From assembly GCF_035222375.1 (NCBI RefSeq), contig NC_085887.1, positions 4,067,501 through 4,131,500 of the forward strand: a DNA stretch of 64,000 bases, in the 5' to 3' direction. The position numbers and the translations under genes were made by a program. This stretch comes from Podospora pseudocomata (Eukaryota; Ascomycota; Sordariomycetes; Sordariales; Podosporaceae). The stretch's first letter is position 1, and each line of letters opens with the position of its first letter. The notes below the pieces were generated by a model. It saw only the letters and a program-made list of their open reading frames with translations. It was not told the origin of the DNA and made no database searches. Positions 1-9,771 of the stretch are shown here, one piece after another.

Positions 1-195
1 AGCTGGCAAAAGATCGAGGTGGAGGAGAAGCTGGCGGGAACCATGTACTGGCAGTTTGGGTACGGTGGTTACTCATATGGGCGCAACCACAATGACGGCT
101 TCACCATTTATTTGGAGGACCCCGAGGCCAAGGAGCTGGTGTATGGTCATGCCAAGGCTATGGACAAGCTCAACAAGAAGAAGGGTGGTAGATAG
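1..195 (+). CDS. C-terminal end of a GH5-type endo-beta-1,4-mannanase (partial)
   Basis: The frame is open from base 1 to a TAG at 193-195, giving 64 C-terminal residues; the start lies outside the window. The peptide contains MYWQFGYG followed by [12 protein letters not shown]. This resembles the end of the catalytic barrel in fungal GH5 subfamily 7 mannanases, where an aromatic-rich strand is followed by an N-D-G-[FY]-T-I segment. The enzyme would be secreted and would cut the backbone of mannan and galactomannan in plant cell walls. No catalytic glutamate is in view, so activity cannot be judged, and the lysine-rich end shows no carbohydrate-binding module after the barrel. Another GH5 subfamily is possible. 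Confidence 0.6.
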   Translation, partial: SWQKIEVEEKLAGTMYWQFGYGGYSYGRNHNDGFTIYLEDPEAKELVYGHAKAMDKLNKKKGGR

Positions 196-1405
196 AGAGG
201 GAGCAGCACCCCCAATATCTTGATATCGGTTAGCATCCCACATGCATGTATAATAGAAGGTTGTCAGGGAAAATCAAAAGCTTGATTGCGCACTTGATTG
301 ACTTGGGGTGATTGTGTGGAGATAAGCATCAGTGCCGACTTGGCAATGTAGGGAGTATAAGGGCCAAGGCGGAAAAAGCCGGTGTCGTGAAGCTTCGCCC
401 ACTCCTGTTGAGATCTTCTTCAGCCGTGGGATGCAGGGAGGATCTGAACGGGGCCATGAGACGCTGATCGTGGGTCTTGTGCATCAGTTGCCGTTTTAAG
501 AATGGCCGAGTCTTGTGATGGTTTTTCCATGTTATGAGGGTCCACCTTCGAAAGAGAGGTAGGTAGTGACGGAAAACGAATATCTGAAAGTTGTACGACT
601 ACATACGAAACCAGATCACCTTTCCACATGATGCCCACGTCAATTTGTCTATCTTTTCATCACAGGCCATGTCTCAACCCAGGACACGAATACAGAGGGT
701 TGCTTGCATTTTATTCTGGTTTCTACACATCTTTTGAGGCCGCCCCCTTTTGATTCACCTAGACTAGGTAGGTAGGTACAACTGATGGCTTTCTTCACTT
801 GCATGAAAGTTGAGCTGAGCCTGCTCTGTAACGGGTTGTACAACTATTAGGATCATTATCTGTTGGCCAGAGCTGACGGAAAATCCAAGAATGCGAACGC
901 ATGATCCGATTACTTCGGGAAGGATGGATGACGGACTGACCTACATGGGGAGTTCTGGATGGTTCCAAAGAATGCGAAAGGCACAGTTGTCTCTCGCTAC
1001 CGGACATCGGACAACTATCCGACGTTAGGTGGGTGAAATCATGGTGCCTAGTTCCAAATAACATCAATATAAAATGTTGATGGCTTCAGCTCAGAGAACA
1101 TGAACCTGACACAAAAGATCTGAGTTTGTTACCACTGGACCCCCCTTAACGTTTGCCGGCTGCACATGGCCGATTCGGCTACACAAGCTAGCCACGAGCC
1201 AAGTGTTGATCCTGCTTAAAGCGGCGAGGGGCCGCGTGGGTGGTGCACCCATTTCAATCTGACCGACGGGACACAGGCTCGGAAGAGTCGGAGTTGTTTG
1301 CTCATACTCGCCTATAAAGATGTGAGAGCCCGTTGCCTCTGTGTCGAGTGGTTGTTCTCAGCCCAGTTGACCATTCATCTCCTGCGGATATCCACATCGC
1401 GTACA
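196..1405. other. Intergenic stretch, no supported gene
   Basis: The short ORFs here have no recognisable domain. There is an AGGT-type short repeat near 763-779. The last 100 bases hold the TATA box of the next gene. Confidence 0.5.
1313..1318 (+). promoter_or_regulatory. TATA box of the small secreted protein gene
   Basis: TATAAA lies 93 bases before the ATG at 1406, a normal spacing for a fungal TATA promoter with a short leader. Confidence 0.5.
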
Positions 1406-1594
1406 ATGAAGCTCTCGGCGCCAATTCTGTTCTTCACTTTCTTTGCTGCCGCCTCGGTTGCCCAGTACACCGGGCCATGTTCAGTTAACGACTGCGGTGC
1501 GAGTCATAGAGTGTGCGCTCGAGGATGGCTCTGTGTCCCCTACCCAAGCTTTGACCCTGCAAAGAGACAAGGTTGTACGTGCAGTACCGCATGA
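1406..1594 (+). CDS. Small secreted cysteine-rich protein
   Basis: This is a 62-residue protein. The first 19-20 residues form a clear signal peptide (MKLSAPILFFTFFAAASVAQ), and the mature part has six cysteines in about 42 residues (C25, C30, C37, C43, C57, C59), consistent with three disulfides. The ATG at 1406 was chosen over an upstream in-frame codon at 1298 because it starts the signal peptide and follows the TATA box. The family is not recognised; size and cysteine content are those of fungal effector-like or antimicrobial proteins. An alternative model removes a possible intron at 1575-1649 (GTACGT...CAG); it would replace the last two cysteines and end at a TAG near 1686. The unspliced form is preferred because it keeps an even set of six cysteines. 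Confidence 0.55.
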   Translation: MKLSAPILFFTFFAAASVAQYTGPCSVNDCGASHRVCARGWLCVPYPSFDPAKRQGCTCSTA

Positions 1595-2238
1595 AGTGGG
1601 TTCGACCATCAGTTACCTATTAAATGGACCTGTACTGATTTTCTTCCAGACCGAACATCAAACAAGCTACAGCACGGAATTCTGTAGCAAATGGGATGAT
1701 GGCCGTTTTTCCTAGGCTGTCTTGCTGGGCCAAGCTCAGACTCAACTCTGATTTTGCAAAGGTCCAAGAATTGTTCTGGAGTTACGGGTTGCGCGGGATT
1801 GCACATGGGTTCGCTTCATTGGAACAAAGCCTCGAAGAAGAATGAATACACTTCTGCTTGCCTACCGATGTTTTTTTCGTTTATCGCACTGTTGGCCATA
1901 TTCGCTCGGTTTCAATAGTGGTACCATGGAACGACATTATCTTGTCCCACCTACCGATCATGGCCTGCTGTGCGTGTTTTTGGAACCGCAGAGCCTCGTT
2001 GTATCACGCCGAGGGGTAAGATGAGGTAGGATCGGCACCACCTGTAGATGATATCATCACATGCACCTTGCCACGCCGTCGAACCTTTTTTTTAAATAAA
2101 AAAAAGGGAAAAACAACCTTGCCTACCTACCTTGCAAGCTTTGGACTGTGCTATTTGTCTAATCTCGTCGCAGCATTCGAAGCTAAGCTTTTCCAAGGCA
2201 AAAACTCCACGACGAATTTGACATGAAATGCAAGCAGC
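1595..2238. other. Intergenic stretch between the small secreted protein and the MFS gene
   Basis: It holds a T/A low-complexity run near 2087-2110 and short TACC repeats. No gene is supported. Confidence 0.5.
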
Positions 2239-3750
2239 ATGGGCTCTGACGGGGAGAAGCCAGCATCTCCAACTCTATCCGACACCGGCAATCATGTATC
2301 AGAAGCCATCCCCACCCTCGACCGCCACGAAGAAAAGCGGCTGCTCTTGAAGCTAGATGCTGTTTTCGTTCCAATCATCATGCTGGTCTATCTTTCTTGC
2401 TTCCTTGACCGCACCAATATCGGCAATGTCAAAGTGGCGGGGATGCCGGAGGATATCGGCGCATCTGATGTCGAGTTTTCGACCGCAGTGTCCATTTTTT
2501 ACGCAACATATGTCGCATTCGAATCACCCTGGGCTATCCTACTCAAGAAACTCACTCCAAGAGTTGTGTTGACAGGCCTCTGCGTGGTCTGGAGCTTGAC
2601 TACTATTTTCTCTGGTTTCATCACAGATATCGGGGGGCTGTATGCTGCAAGGTTAATACTAGGAGCATGTGAAGGCGGCCTCTTCCCCGGCTTAAATCTG
2701 TATCTGACCATGGTTTACAAACGAGAAGAACAAGCTCGCAGGGTCTCGTATCTGTTTGTTTGTGCGGCATTGTCGGGCGCGTTTGGGGGGTTGTTGGCAT
2801 ACTTGCTCCTGAAAATGGACGGCATAGGGGGATATGCTGGTTGGAGATGGGTCTACATCATAGAAGGCATCTTCAGCATCCTCATAGGCTTGTTGATTTG
2901 GTTTGGCTTGCCAAACGATCCCACCAACGCCTACTTCTTGAACGAGAGAGAAAGGGAAATGATGCAGATACGAGCAAAGCAGAGGGCACAGTATATGGGC
3001 AGTGAGGAGTTCAGTTGGGAAGAGATCAGAATAGCTTTGAAGGATTTCAAATTGTGGATCAGGTAAAGCCCCTTTTCTTTCCCTTACCAACCCCTATTCA
3101 TGTCCTGAACACAGTTCTAACTTAGCGAAAGCGGAGCCATTCAATTCTGCCAGGACATACTTTTGTACGGTTTTAGCACGTTTCTCCCTTCCATCATCAC
3201 CAGTATGGGCCATAGCAGCATCGAAGCTCAGTACCTCACTATCCCGGTTTACATTCTCGGAGGAGCGTGCTTTTTGACCCTGGCATTTGTTTCCGACCAT
3301 CTGTGCATCCGAGGCCCGTTCATTGCCTTTGCCAACGTCTTTGGCATCGTCGGTTACATTCTCATCATCTGCCCGACAAGTAATGCCGTCAAATTCTTTG
3401 GCACGTTTCTGTGCGCAATTGCAGTGTACAGTGGTCCTGGACTCAATCTCACGTGGCTCAATGTAAACGTCGCACCCCATTATCGCCGGGCAGCTTCGAT
3501 TGGATTCCAACAGACCATCGGCAACACAGCTGGCATCGTGGCAGGCCAAATTTACCGGACTTCACCGTATCTCTTGGGCAACATCTTTTCGGTCAGCGCT
3601 CTGGGCCTGGCTCAACTACTAATCCTGATTCACTGGTTGTACATTAGACGGTGCAACTTGCTCAAGGAGCAGATTGCCAGTGGAAAAGTGGAAGACAAGA
3701 GAAGGGTAAAGACTGGTGACTGGGAGTTGGACTTTAAATATCATCTCTAG
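2239..3750 (+). CDS. MFS transporter of the anion:cation symporter (Dal5/Tna1-like) family
   Basis: Two exons (2239-3062 and 3126-3750) encode 482 residues; the 63-bp intron has GTAAAG and TTAG ends and the codon AG|C is split. The cytoplasmic N-terminus runs into the family start, a K-L-D segment followed by the first membrane helix and SCFLDRTNIGNVK. The repeated D-R-T-N-I-G-N motif after helix 1 is typical of fungal allantoate, nicotinate, pantothenate and biotin carriers. About twelve hydrophobic segments follow and the length fits the family. It should sit in the plasma membrane and import a small carboxylate or vitamin by proton symport. The substrate cannot be read from sequence. Confidence 0.85.
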
Positions 3751-4031
3751 GCATAAGGCTCCCCAATCCTGTCCCACGAAAGCTTTTGGCAGAAATCTCG
3801 GCTATTGCCACACTGGAGAATGATCAAGTGGTCGAATACGCTGCAAATCCGGCCCGTTTGATTCTTCTCGATTTAGCCTGTCCAGCCTTCATGTTGTAAT
3901 CCTTACCAGGATTGCTCCGATGCATACAGGCACTCATCAGAACATCCCAAATTCAGAGAAAACAGACCAACCTTGCAAGAAATCCTACATTTGAATTCCT
4001 CACATGCCTAGAACTCTTAAGGAGAGCCACA

Positions 4032-4685
4032 ATGATATACAGACGCCCTTTGTTAATAATTCTAGCTGCTGCAATACCTCTTACTTTTGCCCAGCCGTCT
4101 CCCAACATCCTTGATTGGCTAGACCTCTCATCCACCACCTCCACACCATCAACATGCCGTACTGTACTCTCTGGCCAGGCGCTTTTCTTTCCTGATTTCA
4201 GGGCCTATCTTGAAGGACAAAACTCCTCAACTGGATACACATCATGCCGGGCACGGCTTCCCTTTGAGTACATGCCGTACGGGTTTGCATTCTCAGTGTT
4301 CCACACATTCGTCTCTGGACACCTTACACGAGAAAAAGGCACAGTGCTGAAGGAGATTGGGGTAGAAGTTGCGTATCTTGACGAGCAAGTCAGGAAGATG
4401 CAGACTGATGGAAGGGTGATCAAGAATGTGTATGGACAGAGAGCAAGCGGGTACAATGGTACATTTGCGCTTTCTGTGCATCTAAAGCCTATGGAGAAGG
4501 ATGATGCGGAGTTGGGGGTGGCGAGCTGTCCGGGTGCATATTCTCAGCCTGTGATTGAGGTAGATTTGTGGGCCAAGCTAGCAGTAGATGATGGTTACTT
4601 GGGAGAAGGGAGTGAGGCCACCTACAAACAGTCATGGGTGGAGGGTCCAATGGTGGAGTTTGACGTTCTTTGGTCATCTTGTTAG
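4032..4685 (+). CDS. Secreted DUF4360-like protein
   Basis: This is a single-exon protein of 217 residues. It starts with a signal peptide ending at FAQ (about residue 21), and the ATG at 4032 was preferred over an in-frame ATG at 3912 for that reason. Four cysteines are spread along the mature chain. One lies before a strand-rich segment with YMPYGFAFSVFHTFVSGH, which resembles the P-x-G-[FW]-x-[FY]-[ST]-V segment of the fungal DUF4360 family. The order cysteine, Y-x-x-G-F strand, glycine-rich middle, cysteine also matches. The family is extracellular and of unknown function. Confidence 0.55.
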   Translation: MIYRRPLLIILAAAIPLTFAQPSPNILDWLDLSSTTSTPSTCRTVLSGQALFFPDFRAYLEGQNSSTGYTSCRARLPFEYMPYGFAFSVFHTFVSGHLTREKGTVLKEIGVEVAYLDEQVRKMQTDGRVIKNVYGQRASGYNGTFALSVHLKPMEKDDAELGVASCPGAYSQPVIEVDLWAKLAVDDGYLGEGSEATYKQSWVEGPMVEFDVLWSSC

Positions 4686-5521
4686 CGAAAGGTGGTTGGA
4701 TGGCCTGCCGTGCCAGTTACTATGTTTGCCCGCCGTCTGAAGTAAAACGTGTAGCGCTGTGGATTTAGACCTTCTCAAACAGATAATGGTCTCTTAGTTA
4801 TCCCATAGGGCCTTTGGCCTAGGTATCTTTTGAGCCTGTTGGCTGTCTTTGAAAGGGCTTGGGCTAATGTATTGCTTTTTTGACTTTCAGGTTCTTTCTA
4901 GTGTCATTTACCTAGCCCGTTTGGTATGGATATGTGTGGCTTAAAGAGATGGCCGCCGTGATGATAGGTAGATCATTGGTTGGATAGAGTGATACCAGAA
5001 AGTCAGCCGTGAGAACTGTCGCACCGAGCGTTTGAGACTGTGTAATTCCCGAGCTGCAGACTTTGGCGCTGGCTGTGCTGCAGTGTCTCAACTTGGCCCA
5101 GCGGCCTTCTCGAGCTTGGATGCCTCACGGTGATTGGTGTGTCGGATTGCGCCACTATTTTGACATTTCTTCTCTCAGGGGCCACACAGAGGCAGTCAAT
5201 TGCCGTGGGGGTGCCAAGTCGTGCTGGAAAAGCCGTGAGCTCGAACCAGTCAGTGACAATGCACGTCTAGAAATAAAATATCCCACGGTAATTGCAGGAG
5301 AAATACGTCCTTGAGCGCCCATTTCAGGAGGTGGAGGTGGCGGTGGAGGGCTATTGAAGAATGAGTCCCCATCCTTTTCAGATGTTGTGGTCTTGGATTT
5401 TCCCTCTGGACAAAATCAGTGATGCTACCCTTTTCAAAGCTCTCCTCAATGTTACTGCCGAGTCATCTAAACACCATAATCACCACGAACTAAAAGTCAG
5501 CTCTCGCCAAAAGGGACAACA
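4686..5521. other. Intergenic stretch, no supported gene
   Basis: It contains a GGAGGTGG-type purine repeat at about 5328-5350. Short ORFs here show no domain or signal peptide. Confidence 0.5.
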
Positions 5522-6427
5522 ATGGGCCGAATATCGCAACTAGCTATTTTATGGCTTCTTCACCTATGCCCGGGGCTTTCACAGGATGCTTCAAATACCA
5601 GACATGTTCGTTATGATCCTCCTCCATTGATAACCTCAGGGACAATCGCCAAGCCTTCAGGGGTAAGTGGGTCGGCGCTTGTGTTGCCTTTCAACTAACA
5701 ACCATCGACACAGTCCGCGACACAGTTAGGATATGAAGATACACGATCTTTAAACGTAGAGAAAACACCTCTATCTACCTCGGTAGCAGCGGCAAATCCC
5801 TCCGAATCGCTATCAAGCAGCAGCCCAACTCTCAGCACCGGGGCCCAAGCTGGTATCATAACAGGCTCTGCCCTTCTCTTCTTCCTCCTGCTCAGTCTCG
5901 CCGTGTATCTTTTCTGCCTCAGGAACAGGAAAAAACAGTCGCCACTCGGTATCAATGCCCATTCTGGGTTAACCACACGCCCCAGCAATCAACACCTCAT
6001 CAGCAGCCCAACAAGCCAAGCCACGCTCCAAACACCCAAACGCGCCCGAACACCGCTTTCCTTCCCCTTTTCTAACTCCAAAAGAACCGGCCAAGAACAA
6101 CAGGGAATACCTCTGAGCCCCAGTGCTCTTGACGTCGTTCGAGAGAGGCTAGAGATGGAGTCATTGGGGTTCGGCTACCAGCAAGACAGACGGGACAACA
6201 GGCGAGAGGCCAAGAGCGTAGTGGAAAGCCTGGACTGGGACTGGAAGCGGGTGTATGTGTATCCATTTGCCTCGTCGGCATCATCTCGAGGGTCCGTTTA
6301 CTCTACATCGGAGGATGCGCCAGGGTTAGAACAAGGAAAGATTGGGCCAGGGCTGGGATCTTATTGGGAGGTCAGCAGTCGTGGCAGCAATGGGGGTACT
6401 GGCACACCTGGGGGGAGTCGAAGATAG
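5522..6427 (+). CDS. Single-pass type I membrane protein with Ser/Thr-rich ectodomain
   Basis: Two exons (5522-5662, 5714-6427) give 284 residues. The 51-bp intron is phase 0 with GTAAGT, a CTAAC branch site and CAG. Residues 1-21 form a signal peptide (hydrophobic, ending in GLSQ). A short Ser/Thr/Pro-rich outer part follows, then one membrane helix near residues 92-115 and the stop-transfer residues RNRKK. The remaining roughly 165 residues form a polar cytoplasmic tail with a conserved-looking W-D-W-K-R-V-Y-V-Y-P-F patch near residue 220. This layout resembles fungal wall-stress sensors of the Wsc/Mid2 type, but there is no WSC cysteine domain. The family is not recognised and a sensor role is only inferred. 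Confidence 0.65.
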
Positions 6428-6661
6428 GGGTCTGGCAGCGAATAATGATACAAGGGAAAGACCTGGGGAACTACATGGTTGAGTGATGATGAGGATCGAA
6501 GCGGTAATGATAATGATAATCAAGACGGAGGCTGATAAAATACGCAGAGGCCACATCTAGTAGCATAAAGAGCAAAGACGTTTCGTTACATGGACTTTAG
6601 GTATCTGTATTAACATGTAAACTAACGCCTGGAGGATATGCTACCACTCTAACCAACCACT

Positions 6662-7822
6662 CTATTTTCTGCTCCTCAATGTTCTCTGGACTTTGGCTGG
6701 CGGCCCAGCATCCTCACCCTCGCTATCATCCTCCTCCTCCTCATCAACGTCATCGTGGTCAACCTCGTCTTCGTCAAGAGACTCGATGGCCGCCAGATCC
6801 TCCTCGTCCTCGTCCTCGTCCTCTTCCTCATCATCGTCCTCATCAGAATCCGGCAGAGCACTGTGATTGATGGGGAACTCGTCCTCGTCATCAGCAGGCC
6901 CCGCTCTCGGACCACCGTTTGTGAGCGCCTTGGTGCTTTCCTGGCCCTCTACGTAGACCACTTGGGCCTCATCTTGATCCTCGTCCTCTGACTCGCTCAG
7001 CTCATCCTTTCCTTCGAGACGATCGCGGTTGCCACCGGCCAGCTTGGCAGATTTCCTAAACTTCAGCTGAGCGTCCAGCATCTCCAACTTGCCTCGAAGC
7101 GCCAACAGCGCTGGCAGACCCCTCGCGCGCTCCTCCAAAACACGACTGAGCTCGGCTAACCGGGCAGTCAAATCTGGCTGTGTAACAAGGGCGCCACCGT
7201 GGGCAATCATGGTGAACTTCATCCAGCTCATCAGGTTCATGGCACGGCCGGGGCGACGGTGCATGCGGGAGGCAAGCCTGGAAAGGAGTTCGAGAGCAAG
7301 GGCCGAGTCCATGCGATTGATTGTGTTCTCTACAATTTTGAGGTCGCTAGTCTGGAGGCACAACTCGAGGAGCTGCGCATCGTTGGTTCGGAGGGCTTGG
7401 TTGATAACGGTGCCGAGCGAGGCGGCGTTGATGAGGCCGGCTTGCCTCTGGTGCAAATCGGAGCGCGAAGAAGGGCCAGCAGTGTCAGCAGCAAGAGAGG
7501 CTACTACATCGACCGTCGAGTTGCCGCGCACAATATCGCCAAAAGCAGCCGGAGCAGCAGGCTCCGCATCATCCACATCGCCGCCCATGTCCATGTCCAT
7601 GTCGACATCTCCTTGTGTTGTCTCCTCGGCCACTTGTTCGATCTGCTGCTGATCCTTCACATCCTCGTCGTCACTTGAGAGCTCGATGGGTTCGTCAGGC
7701 TGCTTGGACAAGCCGGTGGACACGGCGGCTCTGGTTTCGTCGATTTTGGCCCTGGAGCGTGCCTTTGCGCTGGCCCTGACGACTGGAGCCGCGATGGTCG
7801 CGACTTTTCTCTTGGTTGACAT
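6662..7822 (-). CDS. Utp12-domain protein, likely t-UTP/SSU processome subunit
   Basis: This is a single-exon protein of 386 residues. The chosen ATG at 7822 opens MSTKRKVATIAAP, a typical basic nucleolar N-terminus; a longer in-frame extension to 8008 looks like untranslated leader. The central region (about residues 125-275) is helical and matches the Dip2/Utp12 family pattern: a leucine-rich segment with LLELCLQTSDLKIVENTI, then LLSRLASRMHRRPGRA and WMKFTMIAHG. Acidic stretches flank it, the last 120 residues being almost wholly Asp/Glu/Ser before a basic end. In yeast, Utp12 domains occur at the C-termini of Utp5, Utp9, Utp12 and others that act in early 18S pre-rRNA processing. The absence of WD40 repeats points to a Utp9/Utp5-like short form, but the exact orthologue is uncertain. 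Confidence 0.7.
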   Translation of the reverse strand: MSTKRKVATIAAPVVRASAKARSRAKIDETRAAVSTGLSKQPDEPIELSSDDEDVKDQQQIEQVAEETTQGDVDMDMDMGGDVDDAEPAAPAAFGDIVRGNSTVDVVASLAADTAGPSSRSDLHQRQAGLINAASLGTVINQALRTNDAQLLELCLQTSDLKIVENTINRMDSALALELLSRLASRMHRRPGRAMNLMSWMKFTMIAHGGALVTQPDLTARLAELSRVLEERARGLPALLALRGKLEMLDAQLKFRKSAKLAGGNRDRLEGKDELSESEDEDQDEAQVVYVEGQESTKALTNGGPRAGPADDEDEFPINHSALPDSDEDDDEEEDEDEDEEDLAAIESLDEDEVDHDDVDEEEEDDSEGEDAGPPAKVQRTLRSRK

Positions 7823-9771
7823 GGCTTGCGATCTGGAGTACTTGGGTGACTGAAAGCGGCCAATGGGGAGCTCGATACAGCTTGATATACCAGTGGAGGA
7901 CTTTGGTTCAATGGAAGGGCCCAGACGAGTGGCCTCAAAGGTTGGATTATTTGCTTTGGCGGTTTGCTGCGATTGAAACCGCAGGCAAAAAATCCAAACT
8001 GTAACCAAAACTTTTTTGCGGATCTCCGCTTGGCACGCCCAGCATTGAATGTGGGGTTCTGGTGCAGCTTAGATGGTCCGTGTGTACTTGACAGATTGGT
8101 GAGCTTCACTCAGCCACACGCATTTCAGAGATGTAGCTGTGGCTGGTGCAACTGAAGGGCACGGTGTCAGTTGGGCACCGAGTTCTGCCAGTCTACTTTA
8201 TGAGGGCGTCACTGCTGCCTGGTGGGCAAACAAAAGAGAGCAACGGACATTCTACTGTGTACCTATGATCAAGCTTATCAACGCGACGAAGGGTTTGGAG
8301 TCACTCAATTGAAAGAGAGTTGGCGTGGCGGCACGGACGATAGAATGCCCAACCCCAAATCCCGAATTCATCTTTTCGACATTCCATCAAAGGATGCATC
8401 AAAACCTCACCAGCAACACACAAACTATCAGATCATGCCTGGAACGCGTCTAGTCATTTATTTCACCTTCAGAAATTAATGTTGGTGACCTGTTTTGCTG
8501 GGTCACTGCATTCGCGTCATTATCGCGTATCCCTGTTCACTTAGCGCCATTTGCGACCCAGCACCGCAGCTGTTTCAGCCTGTCGCCTCTGGTCGCAGTT
8601 GCCATCTTCTTTTCGCCATGGCCAGGATGGTAGGTACGAGAAATCAAGATTCCATCCATCGAGAGCCGTTGAGATAACGAGATATTGCCGTGGTGTTGGT
8701 CCATCCTGGTGAGGGAGCCGAAAGCGTCGGATTGGAAGTTGCTGGGCCTATAGTCTGGTGTAAGTGTAGGTATCCCCCTTTCCACTCCTTTGTGTATGTT
8801 GCCCGTCGCATCCGGCGTGTCTCGTTCGGCTCTGCTGCGTATTGTTATCGCATTTTGCCCTACTAGGGCACAACTGTATGGATATTCTACCAGAACGTGA
8901 TGAATAGGGATAATAATGTTTGCATTTGCTGCTGAAGTATTGATGTTGGTATTGCGGTGGCCTCGTCGAGGGGTTGGTGGCAGGAGAAAATTCAAGAGCT
9001 GGGTTCGCACAGAAGACACTTTGTGCCCCCGGTCTCGTGTGCGCACGGTCCACTATAGCTCGGATGTGGCCAATCAGAAACAGGCGAGCCGCATCGATAA
9101 GACCAATCAAGCCAGTCAGAGGCGGATCCCCTCCCTTCGTGCTGAGCTAGGCAGCTGTGATAAATAGCCCCGAGCTGCCGACCGGGACTGACATGTGTTT
9201 TCACCCAGAAATTTCGAAAAAAAGGTCGCGGTACAAAACCACGCCGAACCCCCCCCAAACTGACCAACCAGCGCCCGCCAAAGCATCCCCAGCCACCGAC
9301 CATCAAAAGGCCACCCTCCCCGGCTCGAGTTTTTCCACCTCCGAGCAACACTCTCTGGCAAGGCTAGCAACCCCAAGCCTATAATTCTCAGCCTTTACCC
9401 CGGCCGACTTTTTTCGCCAAACTGTGAGTGGTTGCCAATTTTCTCCTTCGCTTTTTATCTTTTGGGGTTCGCGATCCAACGCGTGTGCACGTCCCCATCC
9501 ACCTTGCCCACTCCCCGCCGCGCGCCCAATCGTGTGTCTTCCACCATCCACGTCGTCGTCGACATCTCGCCGTCGCAATTTGGACAACCTATCAGCTCCA
9601 ATACAATAAACCATCCCATTTATTTCATCAAACGACTTGTCTCTCAACTTGTCCCCCGACGCGCCGCTTCGATACGCTTTGACTCGGCCATGCGTTGCTA
9701 ATTCAACGACTCCTTGACCTAGCCGATTTCATGTCGCGTCGTTCCTGAATCCAGAAATCCCCAAATCCCGA
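7823..9771. other. Shared upstream region of two divergent genes
   Basis: This 1.95-kb region separates the Utp12-domain gene (minus) from the BET gene (plus). The last 500 bases are rich in C/T runs typical of fungal promoters and 5' leaders. No coding sequence is supported. Confidence 0.5.

Noticed and set aside
8537-9046. 169-codon minus-strand ORF upstream of the BET gene
   Set aside because: No recognisable domain; it lies in a promoter and leader region.
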